A stretch of 64,000 nucleotides of DNA from Pythium myriotylum (lineage: Eukaryota > Oomycota > Peronosporomycetes > Pythiales > Pythiaceae), in assembly GCA_023091665.1 (NCBI GenBank), contig JALJCQ010000024.1, forward strand, positions 1,240,001-1,304,000, written 5' to 3'. Below are positions 46,613 through 56,901 of the stretch, one piece after another. Every line of letters starts with the position of its first letter. Position 1 is the stretch's first letter. Made by a program: the position numbers and the translations under genes. The notes under the pieces are model-generated. The model made no database searches. It was given only the letters and a program-made list of their open reading frames with translations, and had not been told where the DNA came from.

Positions 46613-48330
46613 AGCGGGGTTATCCATCGAGGAGCCATCATTTCGAGTAAACAGGACTGGACCGTCTCAGCTTCCTCGCTACTGCAAATGAGGTGATCCA
46701 CGTCATAGTGGATATGAGGTGACCCCACGCAAGAAGGCATTCTGGTGGAAAAATGGGCTCACCTCATCGCTGGGCCATTTTTGGCTAATATGTGAAGCAC
46801 TGTTCGCTCAGGACCGAAGCGTACACTGAAAGCTTTGCGAACATGAGCCGCTCATTATTAGGCGATTGGCGCATAAACCGGGCGCTGAACGTTTTGGCCA
46901 ATCGACGTGAAAGTGTCCGAAAAATTTGCTTCGGTGGGAATCAACACGTATTTCGTTTGGGCGATGATTTTGCGGTCTCCTTTCCTCTTCCGATGGAAAT
47001 GTCCCACGTGATTATTCCGATGCGTGCAGACAGCGAATCCAAGGACATTCCGCCGGCCGCGTGTCGAACGGTGAAGTTTAGTGGTTCGCCCCGAGAAACA
47101 TTCCACTCTAGGCTGTTGCGTACGGTGAGGATGGGGAAAGGAGCTGTTTCGTCGAATGGACGTAGCGACTAATACAGTACAGTGGAAGACGTGTCAAGTC
47201 AGTATGTGATCGAGAAATGGTCTCCGCATGAAGGCAACGGACGGACGCGTGAAGAAATCGAGCTCTCGTCTGCACGATCCACTACCGAAAAAAAGGCCGG
47301 AGCGTGACGAATATATCTCGATATGGACACAGACTGACGCGCGATTGCCTCGTGGGCTCCGGGAATCGATTACCAATCGACAGATCGCGAGCGTAATCGG
47401 TTAAGCTACGCCATGAAAGCCATGGAAATGATAATCGAAGCCATTGAAGTATCGATCGCCCAGTAATGACTTGCAAACAGTTTGGTTGTTTGGTCGCTGT
47501 GGGCTGAAAAACGCGCTTGGGCTCGGTGGTTTGGCTTATCCAAGTGAGGGCTCGTGCGCTCATCTCCGATTAGTACACTGGCGGGATCGCGATGCTTTCG
47601 AATGCATCGCAAGCCCCATCATTTCTTCCAAGGATTTGCTGTCTCTTCCACCTGCGGGAGCCACATACACGAGGCTGTCACAAAATCTTACAGGCTTGTC
47701 AACGACGAAGGCGACATCATTCCTGCAAAGACTGAGACTCGACGCAATATTATTTATAGCATGGAATGGTGTTTCTCCCGCATGCATCACGACTGGCGAA
47801 GTGAGTGAGTTGCATCGTCGCTCTGCTGGGTCTGTGTCCTGACTCCATGACGTGACAGTTAATCACACGACCGCTCTTTCTCTCTCTCGCCAATCGGAAG
47901 CGTCCTTCACGAAAACCCAGGCCCAGACCCTTTTTCCCAAGCATTTTCCTCACTACGAAGCCGAAACTCGTTCGCTACTATCGTCAACTGGAGATCGTCA
48001 AGAAAAGAAAAATTTTGAAAAATCTTAACCATGCGAGCAGTGGCTGCACTTTCTCACGAATGGCTACATTTGGTTTTACCCCTTTTTTCGATTGGACAAA
48101 ATACTTCCCGGTCGCAGCATCACTTAACCGAGGTTCTGGTATGCAATTATAGAGGGTTCGATTGTTCCACACCCGCTCCGAATCGATTCCACGCGGCAGC
48201 AAGCGATCGATCGGCCCGAGTCTAAACGGCCAGTCTAACCCGCCGGTCGACGCCACTCGCGTTCCGCGTTCTCTCGCGCGCTTTCTCTCGCGCTCTCTCG
48301 CTCTTCGCTCGCCTGTGCCTCGTGACCACG
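46613..48330. other. Intergenic stretch before the PDI gene
   Basis: No supported gene. TGAGGTGA occurs at 46689-46696 and 46715-46722, with its inverse TCACCTCA at 46759-46766, all within 150 nt after the upstream stop. The last 100 bases are CT-rich (TCTCGCGC repeats), typical of the 5' flank of the next gene. Confidence 0.5.
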
Positions 48331-49832
48331 ATGGGCGCCATGGACGTGCTCAAGAAATGGGACTTCTACAAGAAGATCCCCGAGGTACGTGGCGGTCAAG
48401 GTTAGACGCGTCTAACCGGAGAGCTCCGGCCTTTAGACGCAGAGATCTCATCGACGGTCTCTGTTAACTCGCGCAGGACCTCACGGTGAGCACGCTGCCG
48501 GGCGTGTCGCTCTCGATCGGCGGCGTCTTCATCATGTTTCTGCTCTTCGTGCTCGAGTTCAACGCGTTCCTGACCGTCGACTACAAGCACGAGATCGTCA
48601 TGGACGAAGGGCTCGACCAGATGATGCGGATCAACTTTAACATCACGGTGCCCGATCTCCCGTGCGAGTTCGCGAGCGTCGACGTCTCGGACATGACGGG
48701 CACGCGCAAGCACAACATGACCAAGAACATTTACAAGATCCGCATCGACCACAAGGGCCGCCACGTCGGGCTCGCGAACGAAGAGCAGGCCAACCCGCAG
48801 TTCAATGAGGCCGACATGTGGGCCGACCTGCCCGAGAGCGACGCCGTCGTCACGGTGCTCGACGAGTCCACGTTTGAGCCGTTCCTCAAGGAACACCACT
48901 ACGTCGCCGTCGACTTCTACGCGCCCTGGTGCATCTGGTGCCAGCGACTCGAGCCCGTGTGGCAGCGCGTCGCCAAGACGCTGCCTTCGCTCCACTACGG
49001 ACAGCGCATGCGCGTGGCGCAGGTCGATTGCCAGGCGCACCCAGCGCTCTGCATGAAGCAGTTTATCCGCGCCTACCCGACGATTCTGTTCTACAAGGAC
49101 GGCGACATCTCGCCCGTCGAGATGTACTTCGGCGACCGTACGGTCGAGGCGTTTGTCGCCAAGTTCAAGCAGCTTTTCGAAGGCGAGCAGGACGCGGTCG
49201 AGTTGCGCAAGAAGCAGCTCCATGAGCAGGACAAGGCCGAGGCCGCTGCCAAGGGTGTGGCCATCGCGCGCGCGACCGGCCCCGAAGGCTGCCGCCTCTA
49301 CGGCCACTTGTACGTCAAGCGCGTGCCCGGCAACTTCCACGTGCATCTCTCGAACCCGGCCTACTCGATGGACCACTCGCTCGTGAACGCGTCGCACTCG
49401 GTGAACGAGCTGTGGTTCGGCGAGCACTTGGACTCGAACTCGGCCTCGCTCATCCCGTCGAGCGCGCGCCTGCAGCTGTACACGCACCGTCTCGAAGGCC
49501 AAGAGTTCACGGCGTACTACAAGAACCACACGTACGTGCACTACATCAAGGTCGTGACCAACTCGTACATTATCAACGGCCGCGACGAGCCGATCAACCT
49601 GTACAAGTACACGGCGCACAGCAACGAGTACCTCGAGACGGACGACCTGCCGTCCATCATGTTCCGCTACGACCTGAGCCCCATGTCGGTGCGCATCACG
49701 CAGAGCAGCGTACCGTTCTACCACTTCGTGACGAACGCCTGCGCGATTATCGGCGGTGTCTTCACGGTCATCGGCATCATTGACCAGGTCATCCACCAGA
49801 CGGCGCGGGCCATGAACAAGAAGGTGCTGTAA
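48331..49832 (+). CDS. Thioredoxin/ERGIC-type membrane protein disulfide isomerase
   Basis: Two exons, 48331-48384 and 48477-49832, joined over a 92-bp intron, give 469 residues. The layout is that of plant PDIL5-3/5-4 (PDI-C) proteins: an N-terminal ERGIC/ERV-type segment with a membrane anchor near residues 29-51, a thioredoxin domain at about 140-245, and a C-terminal COPII-coated ERV-type lumenal domain ending in a second membrane segment near 430-455. The active site is CIWC (170-173) with both cysteines present, unlike WCGHC of classical PDI. The C terminus KKVL fits a KKXX retrieval signal. It probably cycles between ER and Golgi and handles disulfides or cargo loading. Exon 1 is short but secure: it restores the conserved start and lysine/tryptophan motif. 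Confidence 0.9.
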
Positions 49833-49978
49833 GAAGAGACTTAGAGACCTGTGGGTGTCCAGCGACCGAGTGTGGGGTAGTGAGAGGAGACCCGCTCGGT
49901 CGTCTTGACAGCACAATAAGCAAAAGTAATACAGTCCCGACAATAACAAACACTTCACTTTGTCTGCGTCGCCTGTAT

Positions 49979-52900
49979 CTATCCAGCGCGCGTTACTGGT
50001 GGCGTGTGCGGTGGACTGCTGCCACCGCGACTGCTGCCTCCTCCAAAACCAATACTTTCTCGTGTCGCGAGTTCTCGCATAGACTGGCTGCTCGGCCCCG
50101 AGGTGCCGTACGAACTGCGACGTGCTCGCTCCACAGCCGCTCGAAGACTGGAGCTGTTCTTGCCGTATTTGCGCAGTGCTGGGGCTCGGTAGAGATCGCT
50201 CTGCTCGCCTCCGCCGGGACCGCCGGTGATGCTGCGGCGCCGCACTTGGTTGAGCAGATTCTCCTCTTGTGCTTCTAGGTCGATTGTCGTCATCTTGAGC
50301 AACGCCGTGTGTTCCTCCGGTTTGAACGACGCGTGGTGCTTCATCTTGACGGGGGCCTGCACGCTGGCTTCGACTTCTCGATCCTGTGAACTTTCTTTCC
50401 TCTCGCGGTTCTTGCGCTTGCACTGTGGGCCGTGGACGTGGTGGCCCCTGCGCGCCTGGCCGTATGCGCGCTCCTTGTCGCGAATATACCACCAGAGACT
50501 AACGATATACGTGCCCATGAGCAGCACGAGCACGCTCGAGCTCTGCATCTTGGTGCCGCGCACGAGGAAGAAGCCGCTCATGGCTCCCTGGTACATGAGC
50601 AGACTGAAGATCGTCGCGTGCGTGGCCGTGCGAGCGATACTGCCTCGACCTTTGATGCGAGGACGCACAAACAAGAGCGCGTACTTGTCCACGGCGTGCT
50701 GCATGGCAAAGTAGAGCGCGCCGATCGGCAGAATGAGCGGCACGACAGTGCTGAAGGTCATGACAACCGTGAGCATACTAATCTGGATGGCGCTCATCGT
50801 GCCCGTGAAGAACGGCCAGGCTTCGATCGCCTGGACGTGCTCTTGTGGCGTGATCGCGCGCGGCTTTTCCCATGAAAACTTGGCGAACTCGCTCATACGC
50901 AGCAAGTTGACAGCCGTACCGAGGAAGCAGCGCTGGAGCACGTAGTTGAGGTAGAACACACCCGAGTTGTGCAGGAAGAGCGTGCCGAGCATATCGAGCA
51001 CCTGGCCGTCGGTCTGCAGGTACAGGAACACGGCGTCGATGGACACGAACGCGAGACTGGGCACGAAGAGCGTGTTGAAAATGAGGTACACGGCTGATGT
51101 GCGCAGAATGTTGCGCTCCTTGGCCGAGTCGGTTGCGATGGGCTGGATACGGCCGGCGATCTGCAGCACGTTGAGCAGCACGGCGTTGATCATGACGAGA
51201 ATGAGCGTCGGGATGTACGAGGTCATCATCTTGGCCATCCGGGGCGAGAACGATTCGACCCAGTCCGAGATCCACGCGACAAAATCCGAGAGCGAGTTGG
51301 CCGCCGTGTTGCTGTACGACGAACTGCTCGAGATGGCCGACGTCACGGCGATCGGCGACGTGAACGTGAGCAGCAGTGCGAGGATGAGCACGTTCACGAT
51401 GATCACGGCGGCCGTGCGCTGCACGATCGGGAAGCTCACGCTGAGCCAGTCGATGTCGTCGGGCTCGGGCGCGGCACTGAGGTGCCAGCGCGTGATGCCC
51501 AGCTCGCGCACGTACCGTTTGAGCCGCGGGATCTCGGCGTCGGGAAACTTGGCGAGGATGCTGGCGACGGACGCGTTGCGCACGCGGCGCACGAACCGTG
51601 CTCGCAGCCGCGAGCTCTTGAAGATGAGGAACGCGCGGCCGGCGCCGTTGACGGTCTTGACGATCTGCGCGAGCGAGTCTTCTTCGGCCTGCTTGAGCTG
51701 CTGGATCTGCGCGCGCATGCCGGGCTCGTCGAAGGGTTCCTGGCGGCAGCAGAACCACGCCTGGATGATGCGGTGCAGGTACGGGAACTTCATGCTTCCG
51801 GGCAGGATCCGCAGCGACCAGGACGCGCGCTCGCCGCGCAGCTCGGTCATCTCGTAGAGCATTTTCTCGCGGTCGAAGCGAGCCTCCTTGCGCATGCGCG
51901 TGCCTTCGTACCAGTAAAACCGCGAGAGGTTGTAGACCACGCAGACGTCGTCGATGTACTCGGGGAAGACCTCCTGCAGCAGGTAGAGCAGCCGCTCCTC
52001 TCGCAGGTTCTTGGGGAACCCGCGGTCGACGAACACGGAGCGCAGGCTCAGCGCCGAGGCCTGCATGCCCGTGAGGTGCGGGATCTTGTCTTCTTTGTCC
52101 TTGTCTTTCTCCTTGTCGTCGTCGGTCGCGACGAGCGGCTCGCTCGCTTCCTCCGTGAGCTGCGCGGCGTCCTGCTGCGTCGCGCTCTTGTCGTTGGCGT
52201 CTTTCTTCACGGGCGTGCGTGGGGGTTTCTTGGCCTTGGTGGTCGTCGTCGTGGTCGTGGCCGTCTTGGGCTTGGGTTTGCTCTCGTGGGCCGTCTCGTC
52301 CGTGCCCGTGGTCGTGGGGATGCTCGAGAGCGCGCTGAGCCGGTGGAAGAGCACCATGAACGCGCCCGTGAAGACGTAGCACGTCACCACGGGCACCCAG
52401 AGGTACGGCGAGTCGTTGGGCAGCGACCGGATCGTCGTGTGGCCGAACGACCACCACTTGGCGCTCGTCACGTTGGCGCTGCCTCCATCGCTCGCATTGC
52501 CCTCGACGTCCAACGCCATCCTCTCGTCTCTCTGCGTCGTATTGGTCGCAGCGTTGGCGTCGAGCGGCGGCAACACGCCCGTGGCGACGCCCATGTAGAG
52601 CGGCACGAGCGCCAGGAAGGCGTAGGCGCTGAGCGCGAGCAGCAGGCGCAGCGCGTAGACCTGGTAGACGAGGTAGAACGTGCCTTCGGGGCCGAGCCGC
52701 GTCTCCACGTCGGTTCCTTGGATGGGCGTGCGCCAGAGCAGCTTGCTCCACTGGCGCAGCGAGAAGCGCGCGGGCGGCGGCGACGCGCGCGACGTGCGCC
52801 AGTGGAAGAGGCTGAAGCGCGAGGAGCGCGCCCAGCGCATGAAGACGAAGAAGGCGGCGAGGAACATGGCGGCGTTGAGCAGCAGCACGTAGCCGAGGCC

Positions 52901-53044
52901 CTCCCAGCCGAGCGCGGCGTCGCGAGCCACCATGGCGTTGTAGTCGACGCGCCAGATGCTGGCGTGGGAAGGCGGGGGCGTTGGCGGGGAAGTTGGCGCC
53001 AACGTTGGTGTTGGGGTCGGGAGGCGCCAGACGGGCGACGACAT
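49979..53044 (-). CDS. OSCA/CSC1/TMEM63-type mechanosensitive cation channel
   Basis: Intronless, 1021 residues. The order is a first membrane segment near 40-60 (YVLLLNAAMFLAAFFVFM), two further N-terminal segments, a large cytosolic domain (PHM7-cyto type), then the RSN1-7TM block at about residues 560-850 and a basic cytosolic tail. Family members are calcium-permeable channels opened by osmotic or mechanical stress. The loop before the cytosolic domain carries an unusual low-complexity insert: a threonine run, a lysine/proline-rich part, then a DDDKEKDKDKEDK acidic/basic part. The ATG at 53044 was preferred to the open frame start at 53209 because the extra residues are arginine/proline-rich and unlike the family. 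It converges with the PDI gene (146 bp apart) and diverges from the M96-like array. Confidence 0.9.
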   Translation of the reverse strand: MSSPVWRLPTPTPTLAPTSPPTPPPSHASIWRVDYNAMVARDAALGWEGLGYVLLLNAAMFLAAFFVFMRWARSSRFSLFHWRTSRASPPPARFSLRQWSKLLWRTPIQGTDVETRLGPEGTFYLVYQVYALRLLLALSAYAFLALVPLYMGVATGVLPPLDANAATNTTQRDERMALDVEGNASDGGSANVTSAKWWSFGHTTIRSLPNDSPYLWVPVVTCYVFTGAFMVLFHRLSALSSIPTTTGTDETAHESKPKPKTATTTTTTTKAKKPPRTPVKKDANDKSATQQDAAQLTEEASEPLVATDDDKEKDKDKEDKIPHLTGMQASALSLRSVFVDRGFPKNLREERLLYLLQEVFPEYIDDVCVVYNLSRFYWYEGTRMRKEARFDREKMLYEMTELRGERASWSLRILPGSMKFPYLHRIIQAWFCCRQEPFDEPGMRAQIQQLKQAEEDSLAQIVKTVNGAGRAFLIFKSSRLRARFVRRVRNASVASILAKFPDAEIPRLKRYVRELGITRWHLSAAPEPDDIDWLSVSFPIVQRTAAVIIVNVLILALLLTFTSPIAVTSAISSSSSYSNTAANSLSDFVAWISDWVESFSPRMAKMMTSYIPTLILVMINAVLLNVLQIAGRIQPIATDSAKERNILRTSAVYLIFNTLFVPSLAFVSIDAVFLYLQTDGQVLDMLGTLFLHNSGVFYLNYVLQRCFLGTAVNLLRMSEFAKFSWEKPRAITPQEHVQAIEAWPFFTGTMSAIQISMLTVVMTFSTVVPLILPIGALYFAMQHAVDKYALLFVRPRIKGRGSIARTATHATIFSLLMYQGAMSGFFLVRGTKMQSSSVLVLLMGTYIVSLWWYIRDKERAYGQARRGHHVHGPQCKRKNRERKESSQDREVEASVQAPVKMKHHASFKPEEHTALLKMTTIDLEAQEENLLNQVRRRSITGGPGGGEQSDLYRAPALRKYGKNSSSLRAAVERARRSSYGTSGPSSQSMRELATRESIGFGGGSSRGGSSPPHTPPVTRAG

Positions 53045-53229
53045 GATGGACGCGCGGTTAGTCGGCAGAAGGACGGTCGGAGCGCGCGAGGATAGACCGC
53101 CGGTTCGACGCGTCTCACGGGTGGGGGGTCGGTTAGACGCGCGGGGGCGGCCGGCTTCGCCCGGCGCGAACCGAAAGTGTGGCCATTCTTCCCCTCGACG
53201 GAAAACCAAACGGGACGGCCCGAAACACG

Positions 53230-53262
53230 GTATACGGTATACAGTATACAGTGTGTATACTG
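53230..53262. promoter_or_regulatory. GTATAC array
   Basis: GTATAC, itself palindromic, occurs at 53230, 53237, 53244 and 53255. The first three are spaced by exactly 7 bp. The last two form a longer inverted repeat, CAGTATACA at 53242-53250 with TGTATACTG at 53254-53262. The density is far above chance for one 33-bp block and fits a multi-site operator for a dimeric regulator. The bound factor is unknown. Confidence 0.55.
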
Positions 53263-53311
53263 ATCCGCACGACGGACTCCACAGTGCTCGAAAAAAAAAA
53301 AACTTGTAAAT

Positions 53312-53330
53312 ATACCGGTTGGATACCGGT
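53312..53330. promoter_or_regulatory. Paired ATACCGGT motif
   Basis: Two direct copies of ATACCGGT at 53312-53319 and 53323-53330, starts 11 bp apart, about one helical turn. Each contains the palindrome ACCGGT. It is 97 bp upstream of the ATG of the first M96-like gene. Confidence 0.45.
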
Positions 53331-53426
53331 GTGTCGGACGCGGTTTTCCCCCCCTGCGCGTTTGGGCGTATTCACGGGAATCGCCCGGGGCGATTACTCT
53401 CCTTGGCCGAGACACCAGAACGCCCG

Positions 53427-54706
53427 ATGGAGGCGCGGCGGTCGCCGGCCACCGACAGCAACGACAGCGATGAGCACGAGCGCGGCGAGCGGCGCGTGCG
53501 CAAGCGCGCCAAGTCGCAGAGCGAGCGGCGCGCGTCCGTGTCGTCGCCGGCGTCCTCGAGCTCCGAGAGCGGGCTCCAGGCCAAGACGCGGCGGCCGACG
53601 TATCTGCTTCAGAAGGTGCGAGGCATGCGTCGTTGCTACAAGCGAGACGAAGAAAAAGACGCGCTGACGTGTGGATAGGAAGAGCGCGACGACCTGGTCG
53701 AAGAGCTGCGGCTGCTGGAGGCGCGGCTCGAGCTGCTCAAGCTCAAGGCCGGCGTGTCGACGCTGCACGACGCCAAGTCGGTCGCGAGTCTGCGCGCGGC
53801 GAGCGCCAGGGCCGAGGAAGAGATCCACGAGAACCAGCTGCGGCTCGCGCGCTTCCACTCGCTCATCACGCGCCATCTTGTGAGTCGTGGAGGGTGTGCG
53901 AGTGATTACCAGCACACCATACTGACGGGCGAGCTTTTTTTTTTTTGTGGTTGTAGCAAAGTACCGAAGTCTTCCCGCTCGCACTGTACATCCACCTGCC
54001 GCTCGACTCGAATGAACGGCACCGGATCCTCGACAATATGAAAGAGCTCAAGCTGCGGAGAGCGACCGAGGTCGCGCTGGACCGGCTCCAGGTCCTGGAC
54101 CCGTTCAAGCCGTACAAGCACGAAGAGCGGTCCTGCACGTCCGACGGGCTGCACCACATGAACTTTTTCCAAGTGCAGCAGTTCCGAGGCCTCCGCGACG
54201 CGCGCCAGCTCTACGACGCGCTCCACTACTTCCAGTCCAACATCGAGATCAGTGTGAGCGAAATGATAGGCCAGATCACCGTGCGCGAGGACTCGGAAGA
54301 CGACGAGCCGACGATTTGGAACGGCCGGATCGTGACGACAGGCGAGGTGGGAGGCGTGGAGGAGCTCAATACGGTCGGCTTTGGGCGATTCTACGAGAAC
54401 TACATCCCGCACAACGGCGCCCAGTTTGGCATCGCGACGGTCGACACGGTCGACAAGGACGATCTCTACCCCTACAAGCCCCACGAGCGCACGCGCAAAG
54501 ACGTCCAGGCCGTGTACAGCATCAGCGAGCACCACGAGCCGGATACCCACGAGCTCGTCGTGGTACTCACGACCCAGGTCTTTATGACGCAGCTTCCCCC
54601 GGCGTTCCCGCTCGATCCGGCCATCTTCGACAAGCTCGTGGAGAACATGCCGCGGTGGATCCACGTCATGAACAACTTTCTGCGTCAGGCCACGGCGGCA
54701 TCCTGA
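53427..54706 (+). CDS. M96-like coiled-coil protein, array gene 1
   Basis: Three exons: 53427-53615, 53679-53879 (201 nt) and 53957-54706 (750 nt), 379 residues. Introns are 63 and 77 bp, both in phase 0. Exon 1 codes for a disordered serine/arginine-rich region with RVRKRAK, a nuclear localisation candidate, and ends in RRPTYLLQK. Exon 2 is a charged amphipathic helix of 67 residues beginning EERDDLVEEL, a probable coiled coil. Exon 3 is a globular domain with DTVDKDDLYPYKPHERT and a WxxVMNNFLR end. The family resembles proteins labelled M96 mating-specific in Phytophthora genomes. That link rests on recollection of the TYLxxKEE signature, so I keep the name tentative. Biochemical activity is unknown. 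Confidence 0.8.
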
Positions 54707-55223
54707 CGGTCGGTTTGTGTCACACTACTTTGCATTTATTGGATCGTGTACCGTAGGATGTGGTTGAATTTCGAAGCAGTCTCTGAGATGGAGTTGGCTC
54801 ACATGGGCAACCTGCACTTTCGGAGCATCTCCAAAAAAAACAGATCGCATCCCTGCGACTATAGCGAGAGGGAAAATTTTGGGCCGGCGCGCTGATCAGC
54901 TGCACTTCCTGCCCGACGCTGCTGCTCACACCCCATCGAAGCAGTCGCCGAGAGAAGAAGCAGTGCACGCTATGGTCTCACTTAGCAGAAGACGCACGGA
55001 GGACAAGTTTGATAAAGGGTGTCCTTCCTGAGCAGTCATCGAAACCCTAAATCAGTACAATCGAGTGGAAGAGTGGGACATGTATCCTCAACCTACTGAT
55101 ATGCGGTAGTGCAGAGTGATGGTCGCTTATGGCAGCTCTCAGTCACCCTGTCGTTCGCCATCCGCAATCCGTTCGAGGAGCTCCAGCACCAGCACGCACT
55201 TCGGCTTCTCCCTGCGACAGCCC
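54707..55223. other. Intergenic stretch, array genes 1 to 2
   Basis: About 517 bp with an A run near 54832. No gene or strong motif seen. Confidence 0.5.
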
Positions 55224-56492
55224 ATGACGAGCGCCGACGACGAGCCGTCGTGGTGGGCCAGCGCGTCGCCCTGCACGACCGCCGAGAGCACCGACAGCGA
55301 CGCGTCGGCGTCGCCCGCGCCCGCGAGGAAGCGCGCCAAGTCGGCCGACTGCCGCCGCCGCGCCGGCTGCCGAGGCGCCTCGACGCCCAGCTACGTGCTG
55401 CAAAAGGTCGGTTCGCAGGAAAGTGGAGCAGTGTCTTCTGCGAGAAGGACTGATGGTGGCATGTGGGGCGTCAGGAGGAACGACTGGATCTCATGGAAGA
55501 GGTGCGGCGGCTGCAGACGCAGCTCGAGCTGCTCAAGATCAAGGCCGGGATCTCCACGCTGCACGACGAGTTCTCGCTCGCCCATGTGCAGGCGACGAAC
55601 GCTGACATGGAGGAAGAGATCTACGAGAACCAGTACAGACTCGCACGTGTCCACTCGCTGATCACTCGGCATCTTGTACGTACGATGGATCGGGGAACAA
55701 ATGCTACTGGGATGGCTGACGAGTGCCTTTTGATAATCACAGCAACTGACGCCGATCTGCCCCGTGGCCATCCACATCCATCTGCCGAGAGATCGTGACG
55801 AACGATATCGCATTCTCCAGGACATGACCGATGTGAAACTGCGGCGAGCCACCGAGGCCGTGCTCGACCGCCTCAGTGTCTTGGATCCGCTCAAGCCGTA
55901 CAAGCACGAGGAGAGGTCGACGACACCCGACGGTCTGCACCACTACAACTGCTTTGAGGTGCATCAGTTTCGAGGACTGCGCAGCGCGCGTCAGCTTTTC
56001 GACGCACTGGTGTACTGGCGTGACAACATGGAGATCTGTGTGACCGACATGATCGGCCAGCTCGCCGTTCGCGAGGACACGGGGCAAGACCACCCAGGCA
56101 TTTACAACGCGCGGCTCGTGACCACAGGCGAGCTGGGCGGTGTCGAAGAGCTCAACCTCGTAGGCTTCAGCCGTTTCCACGAGTCCTACGGGCCACGCAA
56201 CGGCGCGCCCCTCGGCGTCTTGGCCATGGACTCGGTGGACGAAGACGAGCTCTATCCCTACAAGCCGTCCGAGCGCACTCGCAAGATCACCCACGGCACG
56301 CACACGATCACCGAGTGCCGCGACCCGAGGACAAACGAGTTGGTCGTCGTGCTCGCGACCAGCGTCGCCGCGACGCAGCTGCCGCCCGAGTTCCCACTGC
56401 CGCCTGCCGTGTTCAGCAAGGTCGTGGAGAACATCCCACGCTGGCTCGTGGTCATGAACCGCTTCCTCCGTGAGTCGGCGCGCACCATGTGA
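55224..56492 (+). CDS. M96-like coiled-coil protein, array gene 2
   Basis: Three exons: 55224-55406, 55475-55675 (201 nt) and 55743-56492 (750 nt), 377 residues. Introns are 68 and 67 bp. Exon 1 ends TPSYVLQK and holds the PARKRAKS basic patch. The acidic serine stretch ahead of it starts MTSADDEPSWW. The coiled-coil exon begins EERLDLMEEVRRLQTQLEL. Exon 3 equals that of gene 1 in length, with DSVDEDELYPYKPSERT and a WLVVMNRFLR end. The ATG at 55224 was chosen because the product then starts like gene 1; the frame is open to 55116. Genes 1 and 2 are the closest forward pair. Confidence 0.8.
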
Positions 56493-56901
56493 GCGGCCAC
56501 TTGAGCGTCTCGTCGTGTGTCTCGTTGCGTGTGCTGTCCATTGATGGGATCGTCCTCGTTAAAGCGTCTTTCTTGAAACTACTCCATGACCGTCCATGAC
56601 CTCCATCTCGCTTCTCGCAGTTTTCGTTGGCGTACACTGAAGCTGCTCACGCGGTCCGTTGGATTTCGTTGGCGCAACATAACGTCTGCCTTTTCAATCT
56701 TCAGTTTTTTTTGTTTCTTTTTTTTCTCTGACCGGCGACATGGATAGCCTCGTTGAAGTTGGCGCCGCCCAGACCCCGCCGGTCCCGCAGCTGGTGGTTA
56801 TTTTTCCGCCGTCCCCTACCCCTCGTCTAAGTCGACGCGAGTGATTGTCGCTCTCCCCCTGCGTGTTGGAGTGCCACAAGCGTCTAAAACCGCACCGGAC
56901 G
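56493..56901. other. Intergenic stretch, array genes 2 to 3
   Basis: About 409 bp, T-rich near 56705-56730. No gene. Confidence 0.5.

Larger units (their letters stand above)
53045..53426. promoter_or_regulatory. Divergent promoter region, channel gene and M96-like gene 1
   Basis: These 382 bp separate two divergent start codons (53044 minus and 53427 plus) and must serve both. They contain the GTATAC array at 53230-53262, a paired ATACCGGT at 53312-53330 and an A12 run at 53291-53302. Confidence 0.6.

Noticed and set aside
51482..53095. 537-codon plus-strand frame opposite the channel gene
   Set aside because: An antisense shadow of the channel coding sequence with arginine-rich, domain-free text.
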